From Bacteriovorax sp. Seq25_V (lineage in GTDB: Bacteria; Bdellovibrionota; Bacteriovoracia; Bacteriovoracales; Bacteriovoracaceae), in NCBI RefSeq assembly GCF_000447795.1, contig NZ_AUNI01000009.1:248001-312000 (forward strand): a DNA stretch of 64,000 nucleotides, in the 5' to 3' direction. Of the stretch, positions 16,200 to 25,506 are shown one piece after another; the first letter of the stretch is position 1; the number at the start of each line of letters is the position of its first letter. The position numbers and the translations under genes are program-made. Below the pieces are notes generated by a model that was not told the DNA's origin, made no database searches, and was given only the letters and a program-made list of their open reading frames with translations.

Positions 16200-17447
16200 A
16201 TGCATCTTAATGATCTTAGAGAAAAAGAAATCAACGAGCTTAACACATTAGCTGAAAGTATGGACATCGAAAATCCATCAAGCTTGAAAAAACACGAACT
16301 AATTTTTGCCATTCTAAAGACTCATGCGAAAAATGATGAAGAAATCTTTGGAGCAGGTGTTTTAGAAATTCTTCCAGATGGTTTTGGTTTCTTAAGATCG
16401 CCAGGATATAACTATCTCCCAGGTGCGGATGATATCTACGTCTCGCCAAGTCAGATTAGAAGATTTGGTTTAAGAAAAGGTGATTCAATCGAAGGTCAAA
16501 TAAGACCTCCAAAAGATAATGAAAGATACTTCGCGCTTTTAAAAGTTTCGACAATCAATGCACAGTCCCCAGAAGCTCATAAGAAGACAGTTCTTTTTGA
16601 TAACTTAACTCCACTGTACCCAGAGAGAAAGATTGATCTTGAGTACAAGCCAAATAACTACTCGACAAGAATGATCGATATGTTCGTACCACAAGGTTTT
16701 GGTCAGCGTTGTCTAATCGTTGCTCCACCAAAAGCTGGTAAGACAGTTCTTCTGCAAGAAATTGCAAACGCAATTACAACAAATCACCCAGAGTCTGTAC
16801 TGATTGTTCTTCTAATTGATGAAAGACCAGAAGAAGTTACAGATATGAAGAGAAACGTAAACGCTGAAGTTGTATCAAGTACATTTGATGAGCCAGCATC
16901 ACGTCACGTACAAGTCGCTGAGATGGTTCTTGAAAAAGCTAAAAGATTAACTGAAGCAAAGAAAGACGTAATTATTCTTCTCGACTCAATTACACGTCTT
17001 GCTCGTGCATATAACACTGTAGTTCCACCATCTGGAAAGATTCTTTCTGGTGGGGTTGACTCAAATGCATTACACAGACCAAAGAGATTCTTCGGTGCTG
17101 CTAGAAATATTGAAAAGGGTGGGTCTCTTACAATTATAGCAACTGCACTTGTTGATACTGGTTCAAGAATGGATGAAGTTATTTTCGAGGAGTTTAAAGG
17201 AACTGGTAACTCTGAAATCCAACTTGATAGAAAGCTTCTTGAGAAGAGAATCTTCCCAGCTCTTGATATCAATAAGTCTTCAACAAGAAAAGAAGATCTA
17301 CTTATGGATCAAGCAAATCTTCAGAGAACTTATGTTCTTAGAAAGGTGCTTCACCCAATGACTACTATTGATGCGATGGAGTTTATGCTTCAAAGAATCA
17401 CAAAAACAAAAACAAATGCTGAGTTCATGGAGTCAATGAACAGCTAA
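16200..17447 (+). CDS. rho: Transcription termination factor Rho
   Basis: Hexameric RNA helicase for factor-dependent termination. The 415 residues include an N-terminal helical domain ([18 protein letters not shown]) and the primary RNA-binding cold-shock-like fold ([20 protein letters not shown] and [19 protein letters not shown]). The P-loop APPKAGKT lies at about residues 175-182, Walker B in [17 protein letters not shown], and the Q/R-loop region downstream ([15 protein letters not shown]). There is no insertion in the N-terminal domain. The gene has its own promoter and leads a run with prfA, prmC and murA. Confidence 0.97.
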   Translation: MHLNDLREKEINELNTLAESMDIENPSSLKKHELIFAILKTHAKNDEEIFGAGVLEILPDGFGFLRSPGYNYLPGADDIYVSPSQIRRFGLRKGDSIEGQIRPPKDNERYFALLKVSTINAQSPEAHKKTVLFDNLTPLYPERKIDLEYKPNNYSTRMIDMFVPQGFGQRCLIVAPPKAGKTVLLQEIANAITTNHPESVLIVLLIDERPEEVTDMKRNVNAEVVSSTFDEPASRHVQVAEMVLEKAKRLTEAKKDVIILLDSITRLARAYNTVVPPSGKILSGGVDSNALHRPKRFFGAARNIEKGGSLTIIATALVDTGSRMDEVIFEEFKGTGNSEIQLDRKLLEKRIFPALDINKSSTRKEDLLMDQANLQRTYVLRKVLHPMTTIDAMEFMLQRITKTKTNAEFMESMNS

Positions 17448-17473
17448 GATCCTAAGGAAGGAATAATTTTTTT

Positions 17474-18547
17474 ATGAATATGTTTGATAAGCTCGATGCT
17501 GTATGTGAGCGATACGAATCTTTAACGGAAAAACTAGCGGATCCATCAATTTATGATCGCCAGGATGAATTCAAAAAAATCTCATCTGAAAGAGCGAATA
17601 TGGAAGATGTTGTAACAACTTACCGTGAGTATCGCCAAATCGTTGATGATCTAGCTGAAGCTAAAGAAATTCTAAAAAATGAAAAAGACGAAGATATGCG
17701 TGAGATGGCTAAAGAGGTCATCGATGAAAATGAACCACGCATTCCAGATTTTGAAGAAAGACTTAAAATTCTTCTTCTTCCAAAAGATCCTCTAGATGAT
17801 AAGAACGTTATCGTGGAAATCAGAGCAGGTGCCGGTGGTGACGAAGCTTCGATTTTCGTAGGTGACGTTTTCAGAATGTATCAAAACTACTGTCGCGAAC
17901 AGGGATGGAAAATCGAAGTTGATTCGATGTCTTCAAACGATGAAGGTATTAAAGAAGTTGTTTTCACTGTTTCTGGTGACAAGGTTTATTCAAAACTAAA
18001 ATATGAATCAGGTGTACACCGTGTTCAAAGGGTTCCTAAAACAGAATCTCAAGGTCGTGTACATACTTCAACTATTACTGTGGCGGTTATGCCAGAGACA
18101 GAAGATCTTGATTGGAAGCTTGACCTTAATGACGTAAAGATTGACGTTATGAGAGCTTCTGGTTCAGGTGGTCAGTCCGTTAACACGACTGACTCCGCTG
18201 TTCGTGTGACCCATATTCCAACAGGGATGCAAGTTCATAACCAAGAAGAAAAATCTCAGCTAAAGAACAAAGAGAAGGCCTTAAAGCTTCTTTCTGCTCG
18301 TATTTTCCAAATCATGTTAGATGAGAAAAATGCAAAAGAAGCAGCTGATAGAAAAGGCCTAATTGGTACGGGAGATAGATCGGAGAGGATTAGAACTTAT
18401 AATTATCCTCAAGGAAGATTAACTGATCACCGTATTGGTTTAACTCTTTACTCTCTTGATAGAATTATCGAAGGCGATGTCGGCCCAGTTATCGATGCAT
18501 TGATTGCTTACAATCAAGCAGAGATGCTTAAAGGTGAAGACGAATAG
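17474..18547 (+). CDS. prfA: Peptide chain release factor 1
   Basis: Terminates translation at UAA and UAG. The 357-residue protein has the tripeptide anticodon region VPKTESQGRVHTS (P-x-T at 188-190, an RF1 signature as opposed to the S-P-F of RF2) and the catalytic GGQ at 232-234 (GSGGQSVNTTDSAVR). It also has the RAGAGGDEASIF segment. A second ATG two codons downstream is possible. It is the expected neighbour of prmC, whose product methylates the GGQ glutamine. Confidence 0.97.
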   Translation: MNMFDKLDAVCERYESLTEKLADPSIYDRQDEFKKISSERANMEDVVTTYREYRQIVDDLAEAKEILKNEKDEDMREMAKEVIDENEPRIPDFEERLKILLLPKDPLDDKNVIVEIRAGAGGDEASIFVGDVFRMYQNYCREQGWKIEVDSMSSNDEGIKEVVFTVSGDKVYSKLKYESGVHRVQRVPKTESQGRVHTSTITVAVMPETEDLDWKLDLNDVKIDVMRASGSGGQSVNTTDSAVRVTHIPTGMQVHNQEEKSQLKNKEKALKLLSARIFQIMLDEKNAKEAADRKGLIGTGDRSERIRTYNYPQGRLTDHRIGLTLYSLDRIIEGDVGPVIDALIAYNQAEMLKGEDE

Positions 18548-18551
18548 TCCT

Positions 18552-19451
18552 ATGGAACTATTGTCTTTGGATGAATATACGCGCTCCTTTTTTAATAGTG
18601 AGCGCGAAGGGCTTGAAAAAAACTACCCAGGTATCTCTGAAGAGAGAATTCGTAGGGAAGTTCGTCAATTACTCAGTCAGACTCAGTTAAATCCAAGTGA
18701 CACATCAAAAGCAATTTTCTTTCCTTCTGCGACAGATGAAGTAACTCTTTTTTTTGAAGAGTTAAAAACAGGTCGACCAATTGAGCAAATTAGAAAGCGT
18801 GCATTCTTTTACCGCTCTGAGTTCTATGTTAATGAAAGTGTTCTTATCCCTCGTAGTGAGACAGAAATCCTCGTTGAAGAAGTGGCCACTTATATTAATA
18901 AGACTTTAAGCAAATCAGTTTCAATTTGTGATATTGGTACGGGAAGCGGAGCAATTATTCTCTCGCTTTTACAAGAATCACAGTTTGAGATTAATGGACT
19001 TGCAACAGATATTTCAAAAGAAGCACTAGAGGTAGCAAAGAGAAACCTTTTTTTACAGCGCTTTAAATTTAATAAGAATTCTCATCTTGATTTTCACCAA
19101 GGTGATAGACTGGCCGGAGTTGATACGAAATTTGATATTATCGTTTCAAATCCACCGTATATAAAATCAATTCAAGACTATCCAACTGTTCATCATCAAG
19201 TATCAACATTTGAGCCTCATTTGGCGCTCTTTATTGAAGATGAAAAGTATGATGAGTGGTTTGAAGAATTGTTTAAACAAGTAGAAAATTGTCTTCATGA
19301 AAGAGGCCTTTTTTATATGGAAGGACATGAAGATCATCTCGAAGAGCTTGCAAAAAAATTAGAAAATGCAGGCTTCTGTAATGTGGAAATAATAAAAGAC
19401 TATACAAATAGAAATAGATTTATAAAGGGATATAAAAATGCAAAAGCTTAA
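18552..19451 (+). CDS. prmC: Release factor glutamine methyltransferase
   Basis: SAM-dependent methyltransferase that modifies the GGQ Gln of RF1/RF2. An N-terminal helical domain comes first. The Rossmann fold has CDIGTGSGAIILSLL (SAM-binding loop) and the catalytic VSNPPYIKS. The motif PRSETEIL just before it is the family P-R-x-E-T/D. ATG 18552 lies 4 bp after the prfA stop; the longer TTG start inside prfA is rejected. The 3' end overlaps murA by 14 bp. Confidence 0.94.
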   Translation: MELLSLDEYTRSFFNSEREGLEKNYPGISEERIRREVRQLLSQTQLNPSDTSKAIFFPSATDEVTLFFEELKTGRPIEQIRKRAFFYRSEFYVNESVLIPRSETEILVEEVATYINKTLSKSVSICDIGTGSGAIILSLLQESQFEINGLATDISKEALEVAKRNLFLQRFKFNKNSHLDFHQGDRLAGVDTKFDIIVSNPPYIKSIQDYPTVHHQVSTFEPHLALFIEDEKYDEWFEELFKQVENCLHERGLFYMEGHEDHLEELAKKLENAGFCNVEIIKDYTNRNRFIKGYKNAKA

Positions 19452-20688
19452 AATCAAAGGTCCAGTAAGCTTAAATGGAGAAGTAGAAATCTCTAGAGCT
19501 AAGAATGCATACCTACCAATTCTTGCTGCAATACTTTTAACTGATAAGAAAGTAAGACTTAAAAATCTTCCAAATTTAAGAGATATCAAAACGATGATCC
19601 AGCTTCTAAAGAATCTTGGTGTTCAAATTGAAGAAGATGGAGATTACACAGTATTTGATGCTTCGACATTAAATTCTCATGAAGCAACATATGAATTGGT
19701 AAAGACGATGAGAGCATCTATTTTTGTTCTTGGGCCATTACTTACTCGTCTTAATAAAGCAAAAGTTTCACTACCTGGTGGTTGTGCGATTGGTACTCGT
19801 CCAATCGATATTCACTTGTCTAACCTAGAAAAGATGGGTGCAAAAATCGATCTACGCGCAGGTTACGTCGAAGCTAATACTGATGGACTACAAGGAGCTA
19901 AACTTCCACTTAAGTTCCCATCTGTTGGTGCGACAGAAAACTTAATGATGGCCGCTGTTTATGCAAAAGGAACAACAGTTATTGAAAACGCGGCAATGGA
20001 GCCAGAAATTGACGACCTTGCAAATTTCCTAAACTCGATGGGTGCGAAGATCTCAGGGATTGGAACAAATAAAATCACTGTTGAGGGTGTCGATGAGCTT
20101 TGTGAAACAGACTATGAAGCTATTGGGGATAGAATTGAAGCTGCAACTTATGTTATTGCAGGACTGATGACTAACTCCGAAATTAAAGTAACAAGATTTA
20201 ACCCTGAACACTTAGAGTTTGTTCTTGATAAGCTTATTGATATGGGTGCTAAGCTTGAAATAGGTAAAGACTATGTTAAAACTTTTCCAAGTAAGCTTAA
20301 GGGAGCAAAAATTGAAACTGCTCCATTCCCTGGCTTTCCAACAGATGTTCAAGCACAGATGGTTGCCTTGTGTGCAGTGGTTGAAGGAAACTCTATAATC
20401 GCAGAAAATATTTTTGAAAATAGATTTATGCACGTTCCAGAACTTATGAGACTAGGATCAAAAATGGATCAGCAGGGAAGTTCTCTCTTTATTGAAGGTG
20501 GAGCAAAACTTGTTGGAGCACCTGTAATGTGTACAGACCTTAGAGCTTCAGCAGCTCTAGTGTTAGCTGCTCTTGTGAGTGAAGGCGAGACTATTATTGA
20601 TCGTATTTACCACCTTGAGCGTGGTTATGAGAATCTAAGTTTAAAGTTTCAAAAGCTTGGAGCAAAAATAGAAGTAATCAACGAATAA
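19438..20688 (+). CDS. murA: UDP-N-acetylglucosamine 1-carboxyvinyltransferase
   Basis: First committed step of peptidoglycan synthesis: transfers enolpyruvate from PEP to UDP-GlcNAc. The 416-residue, twofold-repeated EPSP-synthase-like fold starts with KIKGPVSLNGEVEISRAKNA. It has LPGGCAIGTRPIDIHL, with the PEP-binding and fosfomycin-target Cys at position 116, and PFPGFPTDVQAQ and DLRASAALVLAAL downstream. It is complete and intact, translationally coupled to prmC. Confidence 0.97.
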   Translation: MQKLKIKGPVSLNGEVEISRAKNAYLPILAAILLTDKKVRLKNLPNLRDIKTMIQLLKNLGVQIEEDGDYTVFDASTLNSHEATYELVKTMRASIFVLGPLLTRLNKAKVSLPGGCAIGTRPIDIHLSNLEKMGAKIDLRAGYVEANTDGLQGAKLPLKFPSVGATENLMMAAVYAKGTTVIENAAMEPEIDDLANFLNSMGAKISGIGTNKITVEGVDELCETDYEAIGDRIEAATYVIAGLMTNSEIKVTRFNPEHLEFVLDKLIDMGAKLEIGKDYVKTFPSKLKGAKIETAPFPGFPTDVQAQMVALCAVVEGNSIIAENIFENRFMHVPELMRLGSKMDQQGSSLFIEGGAKLVGAPVMCTDLRASAALVLAALVSEGETIIDRIYHLERGYENLSLKFQKLGAKIEVINE

Positions 20689-20697
20689 GAGGTAATC

Positions 20698-21042
20698 ATG
20701 GAAGACTGTTTATTTTGTAAAATTTTAAAGAAAGAAATTCCATCTACTAAAGTTTATGAAGATGAAAAAGTTTACGGGTTTGTAGACATCTATCCGATGT
20801 CAAAAGAGCACTATCTTTTCATTCATAAGAATCATACTTCAAATGTAAATGAAATGAGTAAGGCGACACCTAATGAAATAGGCGAAGTTTATCAGGCTAT
20901 TTCAAAATATACCGAATCAAATGAATTATCAAAAAATGGGTTTAGAGTAGTGACTAATGTTGGGCCAGATGCTGGTCAGACTGTTTTTCACACTCACTTC
21001 CATGTATTAGGCGGTGAAAAACTAGGACGCTTTGGTTCTTAA
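20698..21042 (+). CDS. HIT-family nucleotide-binding hydrolase
   Basis: A 114-residue histidine-triad protein. It starts CLFCKILKKEIPSTKVYEDE (typical HinT N-terminus) and ends with the triad HTHFHVLGGE, the H-x-H-x-H motif. Members hydrolyse phosphoramidates such as adenosine 5'-phosphoramidate; the cellular role is usually unclear. It lies 9 bp after murA with an AGAGGT-type site before ATG 20698, so it ends the rho-murA run. Confidence 0.9.
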   Translation: MEDCLFCKILKKEIPSTKVYEDEKVYGFVDIYPMSKEHYLFIHKNHTSNVNEMSKATPNEIGEVYQAISKYTESNELSKNGFRVVTNVGPDAGQTVFHTHFHVLGGEKLGRFGS

Positions 21043-21057
21043 AGCGCCCTTCCTATA

Positions 21058-21813
21058 TTAACGAGAAAGTGCTGTGATAAAGTTTTGCAGCACTGATTGT
21101 TGAAGTCTTGAAATCTCAGTGATATTTGCCATTATGATATAAGGACTATTTTTAATATTTCCTGCGATTACTAACTGGCCTTTGCTTGCTACGTACTCGA
21201 CCATATTAAAATGTAGTGCGAATTCCTCTTGATAATTTTCCATTAAGCTTTTTTCGAGATCTCCACCTTCTACAGGGTTAGGGTTGCGATCACCTTCAAT
21301 AGAAACTTGAATGAGAGTATTTTTGTCATCATTTTTTCCCATTTTCTTTAGATCGTTATAGATTACTCTTAAAGAAAGTGCACCGAGGTTTTTCTTGATA
21401 AGAAACCAAAACTCTTCAAAGTAAGTCGTTCTATCATTGGGCCAAAGCGCATTAAGGTGATCGATTACAGTGTGCATATTCTCAAGAAGGGAAATATTGT
21501 TTTGAAGTGTCCAAGTCTGATTAACTTTATTAAAAATTGTTACAAGTTGATCAAAACTCATTTTCTCAAAGTTGTCATTATCAACTCCGGCTTCACCTGC
21601 TTCTCTGATTGGATAGAATTTAGCATTCTCGAGAAGACTTTCCTTTATCGACTCATCTTCAAGAAGTGACTTATCAATAAATAAGCATGATAGAACTTCA
21701 CTTTGAATTGTTTCAAGAGAAACAACTTTTGATGATGAAGACTTATCTCCAAAATTTAGAGTTCTAATAACTAGCTGCTTACTATTTTTGAGATGTCCTA
21801 ATTGAAGAATCAC
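21058..21813 (-). CDS. Conserved-looking cytoplasmic protein, unknown
   Basis: Not recognised. The 251 residues have no signal peptide and no transmembrane segment. The N-terminus is basic (LKNSKQLVIRTLNFGDKSSSSK), the middle is helical and acidic, and the C-terminus is mixed alpha/beta (FNMVEYVASKGQLVIAGN). It is convergent with the HIT gene (15 bp gap). The codon use and base composition look native. Confidence 0.5.
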   Translation of the reverse strand: MILQLGHLKNSKQLVIRTLNFGDKSSSSKVVSLETIQSEVLSCLFIDKSLLEDESIKESLLENAKFYPIREAGEAGVDNDNFEKMSFDQLVTIFNKVNQTWTLQNNISLLENMHTVIDHLNALWPNDRTTYFEEFWFLIKKNLGALSLRVIYNDLKKMGKNDDKNTLIQVSIEGDRNPNPVEGGDLEKSLMENYQEEFALHFNMVEYVASKGQLVIAGNIKNSPYIIMANITEISRLQQSVLQNFITALSR

Positions 21814-21938
21814 CTTTATACCTCACTGAATTGGTCAATTTTTTTGTAAATAGTAACTTATAAAATACTTGATGTGAATGAATGGAGGCAAAATATGTGT
21901 AATTAGACTAATTTTTTGCATAGGGTTAAAATAAGGAA

Positions 21939-22556
21939 ATGATGAAAATCTTTATACTTACCATTCTTTCTATCAATCTCTTGGCCCAAGATGAGTGGTT
22001 TTTCAAAGATATGCTGGATGGGGAGATTACCCTGCCAAAAGAAGCTCCCCGTAAAAAGCACTTCATATCAGCACCTAAAACATATTCTTTTGATATTTCT
22101 GGCGATGGAATTAATGAGTTTTTAAAGTTTCAATTCGTAGATGGTTTGACTTACTTTAAACTTTTTAACCATAAGAAAGAGCCTATCTACGACTATAAGT
22201 TTGAAGTAAAGGGCTTCGATGCGAGACCATATAAAATCGTAAAGAAAAATATTTCTGAAACAGAAATCGCGACGCTTATATTTTTTTTCGAGGGAAAGAC
22301 TGGCTATCTTGAAAATCAAGGTAGTTCATCTATCTATATTGGTGTTACAAAGAAAGGTGAGGTGACCAACTATTCTCTCCAGAGATTAACTAATGTTTGG
22401 TATGAGCTTGGAGATGGTGATACCTACATACGTAGACCTTATGAATATAAATTTGACGATGTTAATAATGATGGGGTTCTGGATATCATAGTCTATAGTG
22501 GAAGAGTTAAAAGAATATTCTTCTATGGTAGAGATGGACGTTGGACTGATGAATAG
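21939..22556 (+). CDS. Secreted protein with FG-GAP/VCBS-like calcium-loop motifs, unknown
   Basis: A short signal peptide (IFILTILSINLLAQ) leads a mature protein of about 190 residues. Two segments, FDISGDGINEFLKFQ and FDDVNNDGVLDIIVYSG, show the D-x-N/S-x-D-G-x-x-D pattern of FG-GAP/VCBS or EF-hand-like calcium loops. The rest is beta-rich. There are two adjacent ATGs at 21939 and 21942. It may belong to extracellular beta-propeller-type proteins, but it has only two such loops. Confidence 0.55.
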   Translation: MMKIFILTILSINLLAQDEWFFKDMLDGEITLPKEAPRKKHFISAPKTYSFDISGDGINEFLKFQFVDGLTYFKLFNHKKEPIYDYKFEVKGFDARPYKIVKKNISETEIATLIFFFEGKTGYLENQGSSSIYIGVTKKGEVTNYSLQRLTNVWYELGDGDTYIRRPYEYKFDDVNNDGVLDIIVYSGRVKRIFFYGRDGRWTDE

Positions 22557-22572
22557 ACTTAATTAATAAAAA

Positions 22573-22595
22573 AAGGGATGATAATTTTCATCCCT
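22573..22595. terminator. Intrinsic terminator between convergent genes
   Basis: GGGATGA (22575-22581) pairs with TCATCCC (22588-22594). On the minus strand a run of seven T follows, ending the gene at 22615. It may also serve the plus-strand gene ending at 22556. Confidence 0.75.
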
Positions 22596-22614
22596 ATATT
22601 TGAGAAAGTCTCTG

Positions 22615-23028
22615 TTAAGAAGCTTTTGGAATATCGTCGTTCTTTTCTTCTTCTCTTCCTTTCCTGTTACGAAGTTCTTCAAGTGAAACAACATTTGAAT
22701 GATCTTTGCGAGAAACTTTAAAAAAAGCAAAGCCACTTGCAATGATAGGTAGAAACATAAAGAATAAGAAAAGAAGTTTGCTTGTACTTGATGTTTCAGT
22801 AAGTGATTTAACTTCAATTCCCTCTGGAGAGTGAATTCTTTCTTCTGGTTTTTCAACTACAGCATTTGGATTATTAGCATCTGAAAAGTCGTAACCTTTA
22901 GCTTTTTCTGGTGGGACTTCCTTATACTCTTCAATTGATACCCCTAATATTGGTTCCACCGCCGGCTTCCTCGCCCAACTTGGTGAAGATATCAGAAATA
23001 AAATAGTAAAGAACATATATTTGCTCAT
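22615..23028 (-). CDS. Small secreted/membrane protein, unknown
   Basis: Not recognised. The signal peptide MFFTILFLISSPSWA is followed by ~70 polar residues, a single hydrophobic segment (KLLFLFFMFLPIIASGFAFF) and a short charged tail (RKDHSNVVSLEELRNRKGRE). This gives a bitopic protein with a small periplasmic domain. A GGAGG-type site precedes ATG 23028. Confidence 0.55.
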   Translation of the reverse strand: MSKYMFFTILFLISSPSWARKPAVEPILGVSIEEYKEVPPEKAKGYDFSDANNPNAVVEKPEERIHSPEGIEVKSLTETSSTSKLLFLFFMFLPIIASGFAFFKVSRKDHSNVVSLEELRNRKGREEEKNDDIPKAS

Positions 23029-23194
23029 CGATCCTCCATGATCCCTTAAAGCAATCTAAGGGAATAATCCCTTATCGTATTATTTTACCATTAAATTAAA
23101 TTTAGAAATAGTCGGACAAATTTCACATAATATTTCTGTACCGTTTTAGTCGGTGTTGAGTTAAGTATCGAAATTTTTTACCGAACAGTAATTG

Positions 23195-24094
23195 ATGAAA
23201 ATACTAAAAAAAATGAAGGGCGAGTCAGAGTTCTTCGAACAATATTTTTTTAATTTTGTGAAAGAATTCATAACAAGATTCTTAAGTGCCATTTTTCTTT
23301 TTAAAAAAAGAAAAGGGGAGGTACTTGCTGGGGCAACAACATTCTTTACGATTTTAAGCTTTGGACCCGCGATTCTATTGATTATATCAGTAATAGGCTT
23401 GTATGTAGGAGATAATGAAATCGCAAAGGAGCACGTTATTACGACTCTTTTTTCAAGTTTTCCAAAAATCGATCCATCTATTTTAAAAAGCCTACGTATG
23501 CTTATTGAAGAACAAATTTCCGGGCATAGTGTAAAGCTATATCAAGTTGGAATTTGGTTTTTTGCGTGTTTAGGAATTAGTACATCCTTCGTTTTTGGAA
23601 TTAATACACTTTCAAAAGTCGATGTGGATGGTGGCTTTTTTCAAGATGATGTGAAGTCATTTATTTTTGGTGTCCTTATGGCACTGTTTTTTCTTGTTGT
23701 TTTCATGCTCTTTGAAAAGCAATTCATTTTAACTCTTGTCGAAACTTTTTTAACTGACAGTGATACTATTTTAAAAATAATTGAAATTGTCGTTTGGCCT
23801 TTTGCAATTCTTTTTTTTGGGCTTTTTTATAAGTTTAGTGCGCAGATTGAAGTGAGTTTGAAAGATGCTCTATGGGGAGGATGTGTATTCACATTACTAT
23901 TTTTCCTCGGGAAGTCCAGTTACTGGTTATATTTAAAATATTTTAAGGATGATCTTTATAGGGATTATGGAAACTTCTATAATTTTATGGTTGCCATGCT
24001 ATGGGTCTATTTCATTGTTTGCTCTTTCTATATTGGAGCTAGTTTTACGTATGTTAATAAGGTAAAAGTTTTTGTTAAGGCAAAGAAGAAATGA
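23195..24094 (+). CDS. YihY/BrkB-family inner-membrane protein
   Basis: A ~300-residue polytopic membrane protein. After a polar start, five or six hydrophobic segments follow. The family motif region GATTFFTILSFGPAILLII (usual A-A-A-L-A-F-Y-x-x-L-S-L-x-P) comes first, and YNFMVAMLWVYFIVCSFYIGASF at the end matches the usual W-x-Y-x-x-x-x-x-x-G-A-E. The family was once called ribonuclease BN in error; its role is unknown. ATG 23195 has no evident Shine-Dalgarno. It overlaps the next gene by 4 bp. Confidence 0.8.
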   Translation: MKILKKMKGESEFFEQYFFNFVKEFITRFLSAIFLFKKRKGEVLAGATTFFTILSFGPAILLIISVIGLYVGDNEIAKEHVITTLFSSFPKIDPSILKSLRMLIEEQISGHSVKLYQVGIWFFACLGISTSFVFGINTLSKVDVDGGFFQDDVKSFIFGVLMALFFLVVFMLFEKQFILTLVETFLTDSDTILKIIEIVVWPFAILFFGLFYKFSAQIEVSLKDALWGGCVFTLLFFLGKSSYWLYLKYFKDDLYRDYGNFYNFMVAMLWVYFIVCSFYIGASFTYVNKVKVFVKAKKK

Positions 24095-25506
24095 ATAAGT
24101 CAGAAGTAAAATTACTATTATGTCACTACTTTATCTCGAACTCTCACTACGATCTAATCGAAGCAGAGAAGTTTTTGAACTACTTTAATTTTTCTTACCA
24201 GATGCAGATGAGTAAGTTTGAAAAAGATGTGAAGCTTGTTGAGGTGAAGCGTATCACGATGAAGCTACCTGAGAGTGAATTGAGACTTGCGAAACTATAT
24301 TTTAATAGCGATGAACTCTATTCAGTTTACGAGTTAGTTTTCAAATACTTTTTTACGACTAAGAGAAATGGAAAAACAATAGATATTCTACAGAATGTCG
24401 AGAGAGTTTGGGATTTATGTCCTAGAAAATGTTTTTCTATACGATATAAATTTTTTGAAAAGCTTTATGTTAAAGATATATCACTTCATGACTATTCGAG
24501 AGCTGTTCTTTCATATTTCATGATTTCATTTGGTAATGATGGAATACTAGACGACCAAGAGCTTAGTCACTTTAGAAGTCTTTTACATGCTACAAAATAT
24601 CGTCCAAAGATGCCAATTGAGTTCTTTGAATTTAATAATGTATTAGATTTAATTTCAATAGAAAGAGAAGAGGCGATGAAAATTAGAGAAACTCTACTTG
24701 GAGCTGCAAATAGTGATGGAAGTTATCATGTTAGTGAAATTAAATATATCAAAGAGATCATTGATAGACTTGGACAAAAAAAGAAACATCGTAAATTAAA
24801 TATTGATCTTCTTCCATTCCTTACGCTGGATGTGTTGATGAGTGATGGAAAATTAACTGCTGGCGAGAAGAAGTGGTTTACAACGCGTTTTAAACAAGTT
24901 CCTGTTGCCGAAAGTATCAATGAGTATTTTCTTATTTTTGCACTAGTAAGTAAAAATTTAGCTATATATAAAGAGAATAAGGATTTTTTTAGAAGACTTA
25001 TGCCGCGTGGTGCTGCCTATACTCTTGCAGCAAAATTATATGTTCTTTTTATGAATCGTTACATGAAGTTAAGTGAATTGGATCTTCATTATTTTGCAAA
25101 GCAAGTTTTTGGAGAGAGTGATATAGAAATTCTTGATTTTGCAATGGGACTTAATCGTGAGCAAATTCGCTCTGAAGAAGTGTTTATGCTAATGAATTTT
25201 ATCACTAATGAACATATCGACACAAGAATGCTGAATGGCTATCTCGATGTAGGTTATATTAAGTCTATATATCAAAAACTTTCTGCGAATAAATCCTTGC
25301 TAGAATATTACTTTATTTGCAAGTCACTTTTTGTGGATAGAAAATTGTCTGCAAGAGAATATGAATTATTGTGGAGTGCGTTTGTAGAGCTTGATATTGA
25401 CTTTACAATTCTTGAGCAGGCGATAAGTGATTATTCACTTCTTTATGTACAAAATTATTCAATTGATAAATATTTTGAATATCTTAAGGAAGGTGAAGTG
25501 ATTTAA
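24091..25506 (+). CDS. Protein with several TerB-like helical repeats, unknown
   Basis: A cytoplasmic 471-residue protein, almost all helical. At least four segments resemble the TerB/DUF533-type acidic turn (D/N-G-x-L-x-x-x-E): GNDGILDDQELSHF, NSDGSYHVSEIKYI, MSDGKLTAGEKKWF and FVDRKLSAREYELL. The repeated spacing suggests a solenoid or tandem TerB modules, which are linked to metal-stress and membrane-associated complexes in other bacteria. This is recognition by eye, not a database hit. The ATGA overlap with the YihY gene implies coupled synthesis and perhaps a joint role at the membrane. It ends 1 bp before the convergent amidotransferase gene. Confidence 0.6.
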   Translation: MNKSEVKLLLCHYFISNSHYDLIEAEKFLNYFNFSYQMQMSKFEKDVKLVEVKRITMKLPESELRLAKLYFNSDELYSVYELVFKYFFTTKRNGKTIDILQNVERVWDLCPRKCFSIRYKFFEKLYVKDISLHDYSRAVLSYFMISFGNDGILDDQELSHFRSLLHATKYRPKMPIEFFEFNNVLDLISIEREEAMKIRETLLGAANSDGSYHVSEIKYIKEIIDRLGQKKKHRKLNIDLLPFLTLDVLMSDGKLTAGEKKWFTTRFKQVPVAESINEYFLIFALVSKNLAIYKENKDFFRRLMPRGAAYTLAAKLYVLFMNRYMKLSELDLHYFAKQVFGESDIEILDFAMGLNREQIRSEEVFMLMNFITNEHIDTRMLNGYLDVGYIKSIYQKLSANKSLLEYYFICKSLFVDRKLSAREYELLWSAFVELDIDFTILEQAISDYSLLYVQNYSIDKYFEYLKEGEVI

